Origin: CAZGTQ01 sp964528575
GTDB lineage: Bacteria; Planctomycetota; UBA1135; GCA-002686595
Assembly (NCBI GenBank): GCA_964528575.1
Contig: CAZGTQ010000032.1
Location: 1-22,058, forward strand
Direction of reading: 5' to 3'
DNA: 22,058 nucleotides
In this document: piece after piece, positions 14,293 to 20,730 of the stretch
Layout: each line of letters opens with the position of its first letter
Numbering within the stretch: the first letter of the stretch is position 1
Made by a program: the position numbers and the translations under genes
The notes under the pieces: generated by a model
What the model saw: only the letters and a program-made list of their open reading frames with translations
Told to the model about the DNA's origin: nothing
The model's database searches: none

Positions 14293-15390
14293 ATGGCCGA
14301 CCTCTCCATCGAAGTCGACGGGATGCGATTCCCCAACCCGTTCGTGCTGGCTTCGGGCCCGCCGGGGACGAACGGCAAGGTGATCAAGCGCTCGTTCGAG
14401 CTCGGCTGGGGCGGCATCGTGTGCAAGACGCTCAGCCTCGAGAGCGACAAGGTGCACAACACCGTGCCGCGCTACGGCAAGCTGTACGAGCGCGTGAGCC
14501 GCAACGTGATCGGCTTCCAGAATATCGAGCTGATCTCCGACCGGCCGTTCGATGCGTGGCTCGACGAGCTCGCGGACTGCAAGCAGGCGTTCCCCGACCG
14601 CGTGCTGATCGCATCGATCATGGAGGAGTACGAGCGCGACCGTTGGGTCGAGATCGTCGAGCGCACGCAGGCGACCGGGATCGACGGTTTCGAGCTCAAC
14701 CTCTCGTGCCCGCACGGGCTGCCCGAGCGCAAGATGGGCGCGGCGATGGGACAGGACCCCGCGATCGTCGAGGAGGTCGTGTCCTGGGTGAGGAGCGCGG
14801 CGAAGATCCCCGTCTGGGCGAAGATGACGCCGAACATCACCGACATCACCGTGCCCGCGAAGGCGGCGCTGCGCGGGGGTGCGGACGGGATCAGCGCGAT
14901 CAACACGATCCTCGCGGTGATCGGGGTCGACCTCGAGACGCTGCGGCCGCTGCCGTCGGTCGAGGGCTGCTCGGAGCCGGGCGGCTACTCCGCCCAGGCG
15001 GTGCGGCCGATCGCGCTGCGCCAGGTGATGGAGATCGCGCGCGCGTGCCCCGAGGCGTCCGTCTCCGGCATGGGCGGCATCGACACCGCCGAGGACGCGG
15101 TCCAGTTCCTCTTGCTGGGCGCCTCGACGACGCAGGTGTGCACCGGCGCGATGCTGCGCGGCTACGAGATCATCGAGGAGCTGTGCGCGGGGCTCGAGGC
15201 CTTCCTCGCGCGGCACGACTTCGCGAGCGTGCGCGACGTCGTCGGCAGGAGCCTGCCCTGGTTCACGACGCACGCGGACCTCGTCGAGCGCCAGCGCGCC
15301 GCGCGCCGCGAGCGCGCGGGCCAGAGCAACCGGGACGAGATGTGGCAGGGCGACATCGCCTCCGAGACCGAGACCCTGACGACCAATTGA
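14293..15390 (+). CDS. preA: Dihydropyrimidine dehydrogenase catalytic subunit, PreA-like, without ferredoxin domain
   Basis: A 365-residue FMN-binding TIM barrel of the dihydropyrimidine dehydrogenase type. N136 and the catalytic C139 lie in ELNLSCPHG, equivalent to the N668/C671 loop of mammalian DPD. Also conserved are K177 (WAKMTPNITDI), SAINTI (201-206), GGIDTAEDA (261-269) and QNIELISDRP. It should reduce uracil/thymine to the 5,6-dihydro form, the first step of the pathway encoded by this operon. E. coli PreA is about 410 aa and ends with two 4Fe-4S motifs; here the protein stops at residue 365 with a polar, cysteine-free tail, and no PreT (NADH/FAD subunit) gene is present in the window. 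The start is ATG 14293, 8 bp after the aminotransferase stop. The downstream kinase gene begins 26 bp later. Confidence 0.88.
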   Translation: MADLSIEVDGMRFPNPFVLASGPPGTNGKVIKRSFELGWGGIVCKTLSLESDKVHNTVPRYGKLYERVSRNVIGFQNIELISDRPFDAWLDELADCKQAFPDRVLIASIMEEYERDRWVEIVERTQATGIDGFELNLSCPHGLPERKMGAAMGQDPAIVEEVVSWVRSAAKIPVWAKMTPNITDITVPAKAALRGGADGISAINTILAVIGVDLETLRPLPSVEGCSEPGGYSAQAVRPIALRQVMEIARACPEASVSGMGGIDTAEDAVQFLLLGASTTQVCTGAMLRGYEIIEELCAGLEAFLARHDFASVRDVVGRSLPWFTTHADLVERQRAARRERAGQSNRDEMWQGDIASETETLTTN

Positions 15391-15416
15391 GGCATGGGCG
15401 ACCCGCGGGCAATGCG

Positions 15417-16502
15417 ATGAACGGCACGGAGGGAGCGCGGATCCTGGTGGTCGACGACAACGGCCCCAACCGCGAGATCCTCAGCCGCCGTCTCTCGCGC
15501 AAGGGCTTTCGCGTCGACGTCGCCGCGGACGGCTCCGGCGCGCTCGAGCTGCTCCAGACGCGGCCGTTCGACCTCGTGTTGCTCGACATCATGATGCCCG
15601 ACGTCAGCGGCATCGAGGTGCTCCAGCGCATCCGCGAGCGCTGGGGGCTGCCCGAGCTCCCCGTGATCATGGCGACGGCGCGCACCGACATGGAGAGCGT
15701 GGTCGAGGCGCTCGAGCTCGGCGCGAACGACTACGTCGTCAAGCCGCTCGACATGCCCGTGCTGCTCGCCCGCATGCGCACGCAGCTCGAGATCGTGCGG
15801 CTGCGGCGCGAGCACGAGCGCATCATGTCGCTCAAGGACGAGTTCCTCGCGATCGCGAGCCACGACCTGCGCCAGCCGCTGACGGTCATCCTCGGCCTCA
15901 CCGCGCTCGTGCGCCGGCGCGGCGCGGACGACGACGGCGAGCTGATCGAGCGCATCGAGACGTCGGCGCGGCGCATGCAGCGCATCGTCGAGGAGTTCCT
16001 CGGCCTCGAGGCGCTCGACGCCGCGGCCGTGCGCGAGCGCCACGTCCCCGCCGCACTCGACGAGCTCGCGCGCGAGGCGGTCGAGCAGCACCGCGCCGAC
16101 GCGGCGGAGCGCGGCATCACGCTCGCGCTCGCGCCGGACGTCGAATCGGTGAAAGTGCCCGCCGATCCGCAGCTCCTGCGGCAGGTCCTGCAGAACCTCG
16201 TCGAGAACGCGGTGCGTTTCTGCCGCGCCGGCGACACGGTCCAGGTGCGGGTGCTCGACCGCGACGGGTCCGGGCGGGTGGAGGTCGTCGACGACGGGCC
16301 GGGGCTCGAACCGACCGACTACGATCGGGCGTTCGTCGCGCCCCGCTCGCTGCGGCTCGCGGCGCAGTCGGGGACGCGCCGCGGGCTCGCGATCTGCCGG
16401 CGGATCGTCGAGCTGCACGACGGCCGGATCGGGGTCGAGGAGTCGCAGCCCGGCCGCGGGTGCCGGTTCTGGTTCGAGCTCCCGCGCCGCGAGCGGACGT
16501 GA
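15417..16502 (+). CDS. Receiver-histidine kinase (CheY-like REC, HisKA, HATPase)
   Basis: A 361-residue soluble signalling protein. Residues 7-125 form a CheY-like receiver with phospho-acceptor D57 (LVLLDIMMP) and K109 (VVKPLD). Residues 137-200 form a HisKA dimerisation domain with H149 (IASHDLRQPL). Residues 243-358 form the HATPase with an N-box (QNLVENAVRF), G1 (VDDGPGLEP) and a degenerate G2 (SGTRRGLAI). There is no membrane segment or sensory domain, so input probably comes by phosphorylation of its own receiver from another kinase. The ATG at 15417 overlaps the TGA of a short upstream reading frame (15394-15420). It follows preA by 26 bp and probably shares its transcript, suggesting a link between the pyrimidine operon and signalling. 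The regulator at 16810 may be its partner. Confidence 0.88.
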   Translation: MNGTEGARILVVDDNGPNREILSRRLSRKGFRVDVAADGSGALELLQTRPFDLVLLDIMMPDVSGIEVLQRIRERWGLPELPVIMATARTDMESVVEALELGANDYVVKPLDMPVLLARMRTQLEIVRLRREHERIMSLKDEFLAIASHDLRQPLTVILGLTALVRRRGADDDGELIERIETSARRMQRIVEEFLGLEALDAAAVRERHVPAALDELAREAVEQHRADAAERGITLALAPDVESVKVPADPQLLRQVLQNLVENAVRFCRAGDTVQVRVLDRDGSGRVEVVDDGPGLEPTDYDRAFVAPRSLRLAAQSGTRRGLAICRRIVELHDGRIGVEESQPGRGCRFWFELPRRERT

Positions 16503-16516
16503 GCCGCGGGCCACGC

Positions 16517-16579
16517 TGTGACTCCGGATGTGGCTCCGGATGTGACTCCAGGATGTGGCTCCGGGATGTGGCTCCGGGA
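16517..16579. repeat. Five tandem units of TGTGRCTCCRGGA
   Basis: Units are at 16517-16528, 16529-16540, 16541-16553, 16554-16566 and 16567-16579, with lengths 12, 12, 13, 13 and 13 bp, followed by a partial TGTGAAG. The core is TGTG(A/G)CTCC with small variation, and the last two units are identical. The array starts 15 bp after the kinase stop codon. Confidence 0.8.
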
Positions 16580-16587
16580 TGTGAAGA

Positions 16588-16615
16588 GGGCCCGCGGTAC
16601 GGGTTCCGCGGGCCC
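16588..16615 (+). terminator. Strong GC hairpin, candidate terminator of the pyrimidine/kinase operon
   Basis: GGGCCCGCGG (16588-16597) pairs perfectly with CCGCGGGCCC (16606-16615) around an 8 nt loop. There is no T-tract after the stem, so it would be a non-canonical terminator, an RNA-stabilising 3' end, or a protein site. It lies 86 bp after the kinase stop. Confidence 0.45.
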
Positions 16616-16794
16616 TGGCCCCGGAGGGAGGGGGCTTCGACGAGGGAGAACGAGGGCGCTTCGCGCGGTGAGGGCCTGGAGAGCGGCCCGCCCCTTACGG
16701 GGGCTCCGCGGGCGTCTTCGGTCCCGGTCCACCGATCATGGGACCTGGCCGCGGGCGCGCGGATGACACTTCGTTTAGGCTCGTGGGGGGCCCC

Positions 16795-16805
16795 AGGGAG
16801 GAGGT
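16795..16805 (+). promoter_or_regulatory. Strong ribosome binding site of the response regulator
   Basis: AGGGAGGAGGT directly precedes the ATG at 16810 with about 4-8 bp spacing. It is one of the best Shine-Dalgarno matches in the window and fixes this start over longer upstream in-frame options. Confidence 0.75.
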
Positions 16806-16809
16806 ACCG

Positions 16810-17496
16810 ATGCGAGTGTTGGTCGTCGATGACGACGCGGACCTTCGGTTCTGTCTGGAGAGATATCTACGGACGCACGAGGTCGTGGTCGAGTGCGCCG
16901 GGAGCGCGGACGAGGCGCGGCGCGTCCTGGGTTGCCATCCAGCGGGCACGTTCGACGTCATCCTGCTCGACCTGCAGATGCCCGGGCGCAACGGGCTCGA
17001 GCTCTTGCAGGAGCTGCGAACCGCGGGCGATCGCACGCCGGCGATCTTCGTCAGCGGCCAGAAGACGGTCGATGCGAAGGTGCGCGGGCTCGACAGCGGG
17101 GCGGACGACTACGTCGTCAAGCCGGTCGAGCTCGACGAGTTGCTCGCACGCGTGCGGGCCGTGCGGCGCCGGCGCCAAGAGCCGCCCGAGCCGCTGGTGC
17201 ACGGCGACGTCGAGCTCGACCTCGCGACCCGCACCGTGCGGCGCGCGGGGCGCAGCGTCGACCTGTCGCCGCGCGAGTTCGACCTGCTGCACGCGCTGCT
17301 GCGCGCGCGGGGCGAGGTCGTCGACCGCGCGACGCTCCTGCGCGACGTGTGGAAGCTGGACTTCGATCCGAAGACGAACCTCATCGACGTCCACATCGGC
17401 CGGCTGCGGCGGAAGATCGACCTCCACGGGCGGCCGCTCATCCAGAACGAGCGCGGGAAGGGCTACCGCGCGGTCGCGCACGCGGCGCGCGTGTGA
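16810..17496 (+). CDS. OmpR/PhoB-family response regulator
   Basis: A 228-residue two-domain regulator. The receiver (1-118) has the acidic pocket D7-D9 (VVDDDAD), phospho-acceptor D54 (ILLDLQMPG), S82 (FVSGQ) and K104 (YVVKPVEL). The C-terminal winged helix (about 128-224) shows the OmpR/PhoB landmarks DLSPREFDLLHALL, VVDRATLLRDVW, NLIDVHIGRLRRKID and NERGKGYR. It binds DNA as a phosphorylated dimer. Its likely partner is the kinase encoded 307 bp upstream, although the structured gap suggests separate transcription. Targets are unknown; the divergent direct repeat at 9120-9142 and its own upstream region are candidates. It ends with an intrinsic terminator at 17683-17720. Confidence 0.93.
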   Translation: MRVLVVDDDADLRFCLERYLRTHEVVVECAGSADEARRVLGCHPAGTFDVILLDLQMPGRNGLELLQELRTAGDRTPAIFVSGQKTVDAKVRGLDSGADDYVVKPVELDELLARVRAVRRRRQEPPEPLVHGDVELDLATRTVRRAGRSVDLSPREFDLLHALLRARGEVVDRATLLRDVWKLDFDPKTNLIDVHIGRLRRKIDLHGRPLIQNERGKGYRAVAHAARV

Positions 17497-17682
17497 GGTC
17501 GCGGGGCTGTGCGCGCGGCGGCGTTCCCGCGCGCGCAACCGCCGCCGAATCCTGACGGAACTGTCATGATCGGTCCGGCGTCGGCGGTGCCATGCTGTGT
17601 ACGAGCGGGCGAGGCGTTCGGCCAGGCAATGCGAGCGGCCGGGCCGTGAGCGACAAGGCGTCTCACCCGCATCTCCCCTCCG

Positions 17683-17727
17683 GAGCCCTCGAACCGCGTT
17701 TCCCACCGGTTCGAGGGCTCGCTTCTT
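17683..17727 (+). terminator. Intrinsic terminator after the response regulator
   Basis: A perfect 14 bp stem, GAGCCCTCGAACCG (17683-17696) with CGGTTCGAGGGCTC (17707-17720), a 10 nt loop, and a T-rich tail GCTTCTT (17721-17727). It is oriented for plus-strand transcription, 187 bp after the regulator stop and before the next gene, so it insulates the two. Confidence 0.75.
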
Positions 17728-17756
17728 GGGGTCCACGCTTCTCTTGGGGCCAAGGG

Positions 17757-17784
17757 TTGCGTCGCGTGGGCGCGCGCGTACCTT
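17757..17784 (+). promoter_or_regulatory. Possible promoter of the DUF481-like gene
   Basis: TTGCGT and TACCTT are separated by 16 bp and lie about 42 bp before the ATG at 17826, directly after the intrinsic terminator. The match to sigma70 consensus is modest. Confidence 0.3.
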
Positions 17785-17825
17785 CCTGACCCCGGCGCCG
17801 ATGCGCCTCCGAAGAGGAAGGAAGC

Positions 17826-18671
17826 ATGCTCACCGCGATCGTTCTGCTGACGCTCTCTCCGTTCCCGCCCGCCGCCGGCGTCGAGCCCGAGCCGGAGCTC
17901 CAGCCCGAGCCCGAGCGCGGGAGCGCAGCCGTCGAGTCGCCTCTCGCGCGCCCCCATCCGTTCGCGCTCCCCGCGGTGCTCACCCCCGCGTCCGCCCAGG
18001 ACGAGCCCGAGGTCGCGGACGAGGGCTGGTCGGGCTCGGTCGCCGCGGGCGTGACGAAGACGGGCGGCAACTCGCGCATCACGACCGCGAACGTCGCGAT
18101 CGACGTCGAGCGCAAGGACGAGACCGGGCGCGCCACGGGGAAGGCGCACTACAACTACGGCAAGCAGGACGGCGACCTCACGCAGCGGCGCTTCGGCCTG
18201 CAGGCGCAGTACGACTACTTCCTCTCGGAGACCACCTATGCGCTCGCGACGGCGTCTTACGAGACCGACGAGGAGGCCGACCTCGACTCCCGCTTCACCG
18301 CCGGCGTCGGCTACGGCATCGAGCTCGTGCAGGAGGAAGATACCGAGCTCAACGTCGAGGCGGGCCTCAGCTACTTCAAGGAGGAGTTCGATGGGCCGAC
18401 GGAGGGCGACGATTACCTCGCGGTGCGCCTCGCGACGAACGTGAAGCACCAGATCAACGAGGAGGTCGCGGTCGAGAACTCGACGCAGCTCTACCAGGGC
18501 CTCGAGCGCTCCGACGACATCTACGGCAAGGCCGACACGAAGCTGCGCGCGAACCTGACCGAGGACTTCTTCATGCAGATCCAGGTCGTCTTCGACTACG
18601 ACAACACGCCCGCGTCGGGCGCCGAGCGTCTGGACACGCAGATCATCGCCGCCCTCGGCTGGGCGTTCTGA
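17826..18671 (+). CDS. DUF481/YdiY-like outer-membrane beta-barrel protein
   Basis: A 281-residue secreted or outer-membrane protein. The N-terminus is hydrophobic (LTAIVLLTLSPF) but lacks positive charges. A Glu/Pro-rich linker (EPEPELQPEPE) follows, then a second apolar stretch ending in ASAQ-DEPE near residues 55-60, which looks like a signal peptidase site. From residue ~67 on, the alternating pattern and phrases such as SVAAGVTKTGGNSR, ARATGKAHYNY-like strands and FGLQAQYDYFLSE match the DUF481 (YdiY) barrel family. The final residues ALGWAF end in phenylalanine, as in outer-membrane barrels. The function of DUF481 proteins is poorly known. The start follows AGAGGAAGGAAGC, a good ribosome site. 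It is monocistronic and convergent with the permease gene. Confidence 0.75.
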   Translation: MLTAIVLLTLSPFPPAAGVEPEPELQPEPERGSAAVESPLARPHPFALPAVLTPASAQDEPEVADEGWSGSVAAGVTKTGGNSRITTANVAIDVERKDETGRATGKAHYNYGKQDGDLTQRRFGLQAQYDYFLSETTYALATASYETDEEADLDSRFTAGVGYGIELVQEEDTELNVEAGLSYFKEEFDGPTEGDDYLAVRLATNVKHQINEEVAVENSTQLYQGLERSDDIYGKADTKLRANLTEDFFMQIQVVFDYDNTPASGAERLDTQIIAALGWAF

Positions 18672-18699
18672 GCACAACCGACGGGCGTTCTGAGCACAA
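18661..18699. repeat. 17 bp direct repeat spanning the DUF481 stop codon
   Basis: GGGCGTTCTGAGCACAA occurs at 18661-18677 and again at 18683-18699 (22 bp period). The first copy contains the stop codon of the barrel gene; the second lies just before the 3' end of the convergent permease gene. It looks like a recent small tandem duplication. Confidence 0.85.
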
Positions 18700-18706
18700 A
18701 CCGAGC

Positions 18707-20128
18707 TCACCCGTCCGGCGCCTCCCCGTGCGAGCGCGACCACGCGCGCAGGCCGCGCTCCTCGGGCGTCCCCGGCACGGTGTTGTCGAGCACGATCGCG
18801 ACGAGCGCACCGACCGCCATGCCGGTCCGGCCGATCGTGGTCAGCACGCCCGAGAGCCAGCGTGGCTCGAAGGCGAGCTCGTTCGCCTCGAAGTACTGGG
18901 GCACCGACAGCCCCATGAAGAACGCGAAGCCGAGGATGAAGAGGTTGCGCGCGGAGTTCAGGTCGACGAACTGCAGGTTCGACAGCCCGACCGCGGCGAT
19001 CATCCCGAACATCGCGCAGTACATCCCGCCGACGATCGGCTTGGGGATCGTCGTGAAGACCGCGCCGAACTTGCCGAGCACGGCGAGCGCGATCATCAGC
19101 ACCGCTCCGACCTGCACGACCCGGCGGCTGCCGACGCGCGTCAGCCCGATCGCGCCGATGTTCTCGCTGTAGGACGTCGTGCCGTTCGCGGTGCCGAACG
19201 CGCCCGCGACGAGGCAGCCGACGCCCTCCATCCCGATCCCGCGGTCGATCGTGCGCCGCTCGGGCACCGGCGCTCCCGACAAGCGCGCGCACGCGTAGTA
19301 GTCCCCCACCGACTCGACGATCGACGCGGCGTAGCCCGCGAGCATGCCGACGAACGCCGCCGTCCCGAACGCCGGCCAGCCCCACTGGAACGGGTACGGC
19401 ACGTAGATCCACGGCGCTTGGGCGATGTTCGCCGTCGACACGTACGCCGCATCGCCTTCGGTGAACAGGCCCGCGCCCGTGCAGAGCGCGGCGACGCCCC
19501 AGGCGACGACGATCGCCAGCAGCACCGGGAACATCTCGAAGAAGCGGCTCGTGCGGCGCAGGTACTGGCTGAACACGATGATCAGCACGATCGTCAAGCC
19601 GCCGATGCGCCAGTCCAACCCGGCCTGCGGCGCGCCGAACTCGAACAGCGAGAGCCCGATGAGCGCGATCGTCGGCGCGATCGTGATCGGTCCGACGAAG
19701 CGCAGGAAGCGGCCGACGAGCCCGGTGAAGCCGACGCCCATCTCGACGAGCGCGCCGAGGATCACCGCTCCCTGCACGTGCTGCATGCGCACGACCCAAC
19801 CCGCGTCGGCGAGCTCGGCCATACCGCAGATCGCGAACGTCGGCGCGAGGAACGAGAACGTCCCGCCCTGCACGAGCGGCAGCCGGTTGCCGAACGTCGT
19901 CTGCAGCAGCGTGGCGATCCCGCTGACGAAGAACATCGTCGCGACGAGCTTCGCCTGCGCGAGCGGCTCGTCGTCGAGCCCGAGCTCCGGGAAGAGCAGC
20001 AGCGGGATCGCCACCGTCGAGCCGAACATCGTCAGGTAGTGCTGGAACCCGAGCACCAGCGTGCGCACCGGCGGCGGCGTGTCGTCGATGCCGTAGATCA
20101 GGCCGTTCGGCCGCTGCTCGCGTCCCAT
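18707..20128 (-). CDS. NCS2/NAT (SLC23-like) nucleobase permease
   Basis: A 473-residue polytopic inner-membrane transporter of the nucleobase-cation symporter-2 family, with about 12-14 hydrophobic segments. Diagnostic features are QH at 29-30 (GFQHYLTMFG), E272 in the VESVGDYY segment, and the NAT signature ENIGAIGLTR (322-331), fitting the [QEP]NxGxxxxT[RKG] pattern. Glu at the first position is seen in uracil-type transporters, while Pro marks ascorbate carriers, so a nucleobase substrate (uracil, or possibly xanthine/urate) is favoured. The overall sequence (GIDDTPPP near the start) resembles animal/plant SLC23 members. GGGAGG 7 bp before ATG 20128 supports the start. It is divergent from the cytosine deaminase gene across 95 bp and would supply the pyrimidine operon. 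Confidence 0.9.
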   Translation of the reverse strand: MGREQRPNGLIYGIDDTPPPVRTLVLGFQHYLTMFGSTVAIPLLLFPELGLDDEPLAQAKLVATMFFVSGIATLLQTTFGNRLPLVQGGTFSFLAPTFAICGMAELADAGWVVRMQHVQGAVILGALVEMGVGFTGLVGRFLRFVGPITIAPTIALIGLSLFEFGAPQAGLDWRIGGLTIVLIIVFSQYLRRTSRFFEMFPVLLAIVVAWGVAALCTGAGLFTEGDAAYVSTANIAQAPWIYVPYPFQWGWPAFGTAAFVGMLAGYAASIVESVGDYYACARLSGAPVPERRTIDRGIGMEGVGCLVAGAFGTANGTTSYSENIGAIGLTRVGSRRVVQVGAVLMIALAVLGKFGAVFTTIPKPIVGGMYCAMFGMIAAVGLSNLQFVDLNSARNLFILGFAFFMGLSVPQYFEANELAFEPRWLSGVLTTIGRTGMAVGALVAIVLDNTVPGTPEERGLRAWSRSHGEAPDG

Positions 20129-20223
20129 CCAACCTCCCGCGCTGGACTGCGCCGCCGCGCCCGGTCATGCTCCTCATGCTCGGCGCGACGTCGCGGGCCG
20201 GTGATAGCGACGTGGAGGAGGCG

Positions 20224-20670
20224 ATGGAAGATCCTTTCCTGACCGAGGCGATCCGCGAGGCGGAGCGCGGCCTCGCCGAGGGCGGCATCCCGATCGGCTC
20301 GGTGCTCGTCCTCGACGGCGCGGTCGTCGGCCGCGGGCACAACCGCCGGGTGCAGCGCGGGAGCGCGATCCTGCACGCCGAGATGGACTGCCTCGAGAAC
20401 GCGGGACGCCTCGCGGCCGCCGAGTACGCGCGCGCGACGCTCTACTCGACCCTCTCGCCGTGCGACATGTGCAGCGGCGCGATCCTGCTCTACAAGATCC
20501 CGCGCGTCGTCGCGGGCGAGCACCGCACGTTCCGCGGCCCCGAGGAGCACCTGCGCGCGCGCGGGGTCGAGCTGGTCGTCGCGGACGACCCCCGCTGCCG
20601 CGCCCTGATGGAGCGCTTCGCCCGCGAGCACCCCGCGCTGTGGAGCGAGGACATCGGGGAAGAGCCCTGA
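20224..20670 (+). CDS. Cytosine deaminase, yeast FCY1-type (CDA fold)
   Basis: A 148-residue zinc deaminase. Zinc ligands are H51, C80 and C83, with proton shuttle E53 (LHAEMDCLENAGR; TLSPCDMCSGAI). Similarity to yeast cytosine deaminase extends well beyond the motif: GGIPIGSVL, RGHNRR, YSTLSPCDMC, IPRVVAGEH, RARGVELVVADDPRC and the C-terminal WSEDIGEE. It would convert cytosine to uracil, feeding the pyrimidine operon. Bacteria more often use the unrelated amidohydrolase CodA. The start at 20224 follows GGAGGAG at 20214-20220; in-frame ATGs at 20167 and 20176 have no such site. A related guanine or nucleoside deaminase activity is possible but less likely given the C-terminus. Confidence 0.87.
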   Translation: MEDPFLTEAIREAERGLAEGGIPIGSVLVLDGAVVGRGHNRRVQRGSAILHAEMDCLENAGRLAAAEYARATLYSTLSPCDMCSGAILLYKIPRVVAGEHRTFRGPEEHLRARGVELVVADDPRCRALMERFAREHPALWSEDIGEEP

Positions 20671-20710
20671 CGGCCTCCAGGACCGCCGTGAAAACCGCCG
20701 AAGAGGCTTT

Positions 20711-20728
20711 CATCATAGAGTCATGATG
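20711..20728. promoter_or_regulatory. Inverted repeat CATCAT-N6-ATGATG, candidate operator
   Basis: A perfect 6-6-6 dyad in an unusually AT-rich patch just upstream of, and touching, the start of the ArsR-type regulator gene. ArsR-family regulators commonly bind such dyads and autoregulate, so this is a good operator candidate for control of the regulator-ahcY pair. Confidence 0.55.
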
Positions 20729-20730
20729 TT

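Larger units (their letters stand above)
16503..16809. other. 307 bp intergenic region rich in repeats and hairpins
   Basis: This gap between the kinase and response-regulator genes holds, in order: a 12-13 bp tandem repeat (16517-16579), a perfect 10 bp hairpin (16588-16615), a bulged hairpin around 16687-16712 (CCCG/CGGG outer, CCCC/GGGG inner), and a 6 bp dyad GGTCCC/GGGACC (16720-16725 and 16740-16745). No convincing protein-coding frame is seen; a short ORF through the repeats reads as low-complexity peptide. It probably contains the end of the upstream operon and the control region of the regulator gene. Confidence 0.6.
17497..17825. other. 329 bp intergenic region with terminator and leader of DUF481 gene
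   Basis: No convincing gene is seen. The first part contains CTGACGGAACTGTCAT (17552-17567), a TGAC/GTCA dyad with a 6 bp spacer that could be a regulator site. The middle holds the intrinsic terminator at 17683-17720. The last part holds a possible promoter TTGCGT (17757-17762) - 16 bp - TACCTT (17779-17784) and the Shine-Dalgarno of the next gene. Confidence 0.5.

Noticed and set aside
16517..16579. CRISPR array
   Set aside because: Units are 12-13 bp with no unique spacers between them.
17552..17567. Pho-box-like sequence CTGACGGAACTGTCAT downstream of the regulator
   Set aside because: The two half-sites are 9 bp apart, not the 11 bp period of PhoB boxes, and the first is a poor match.
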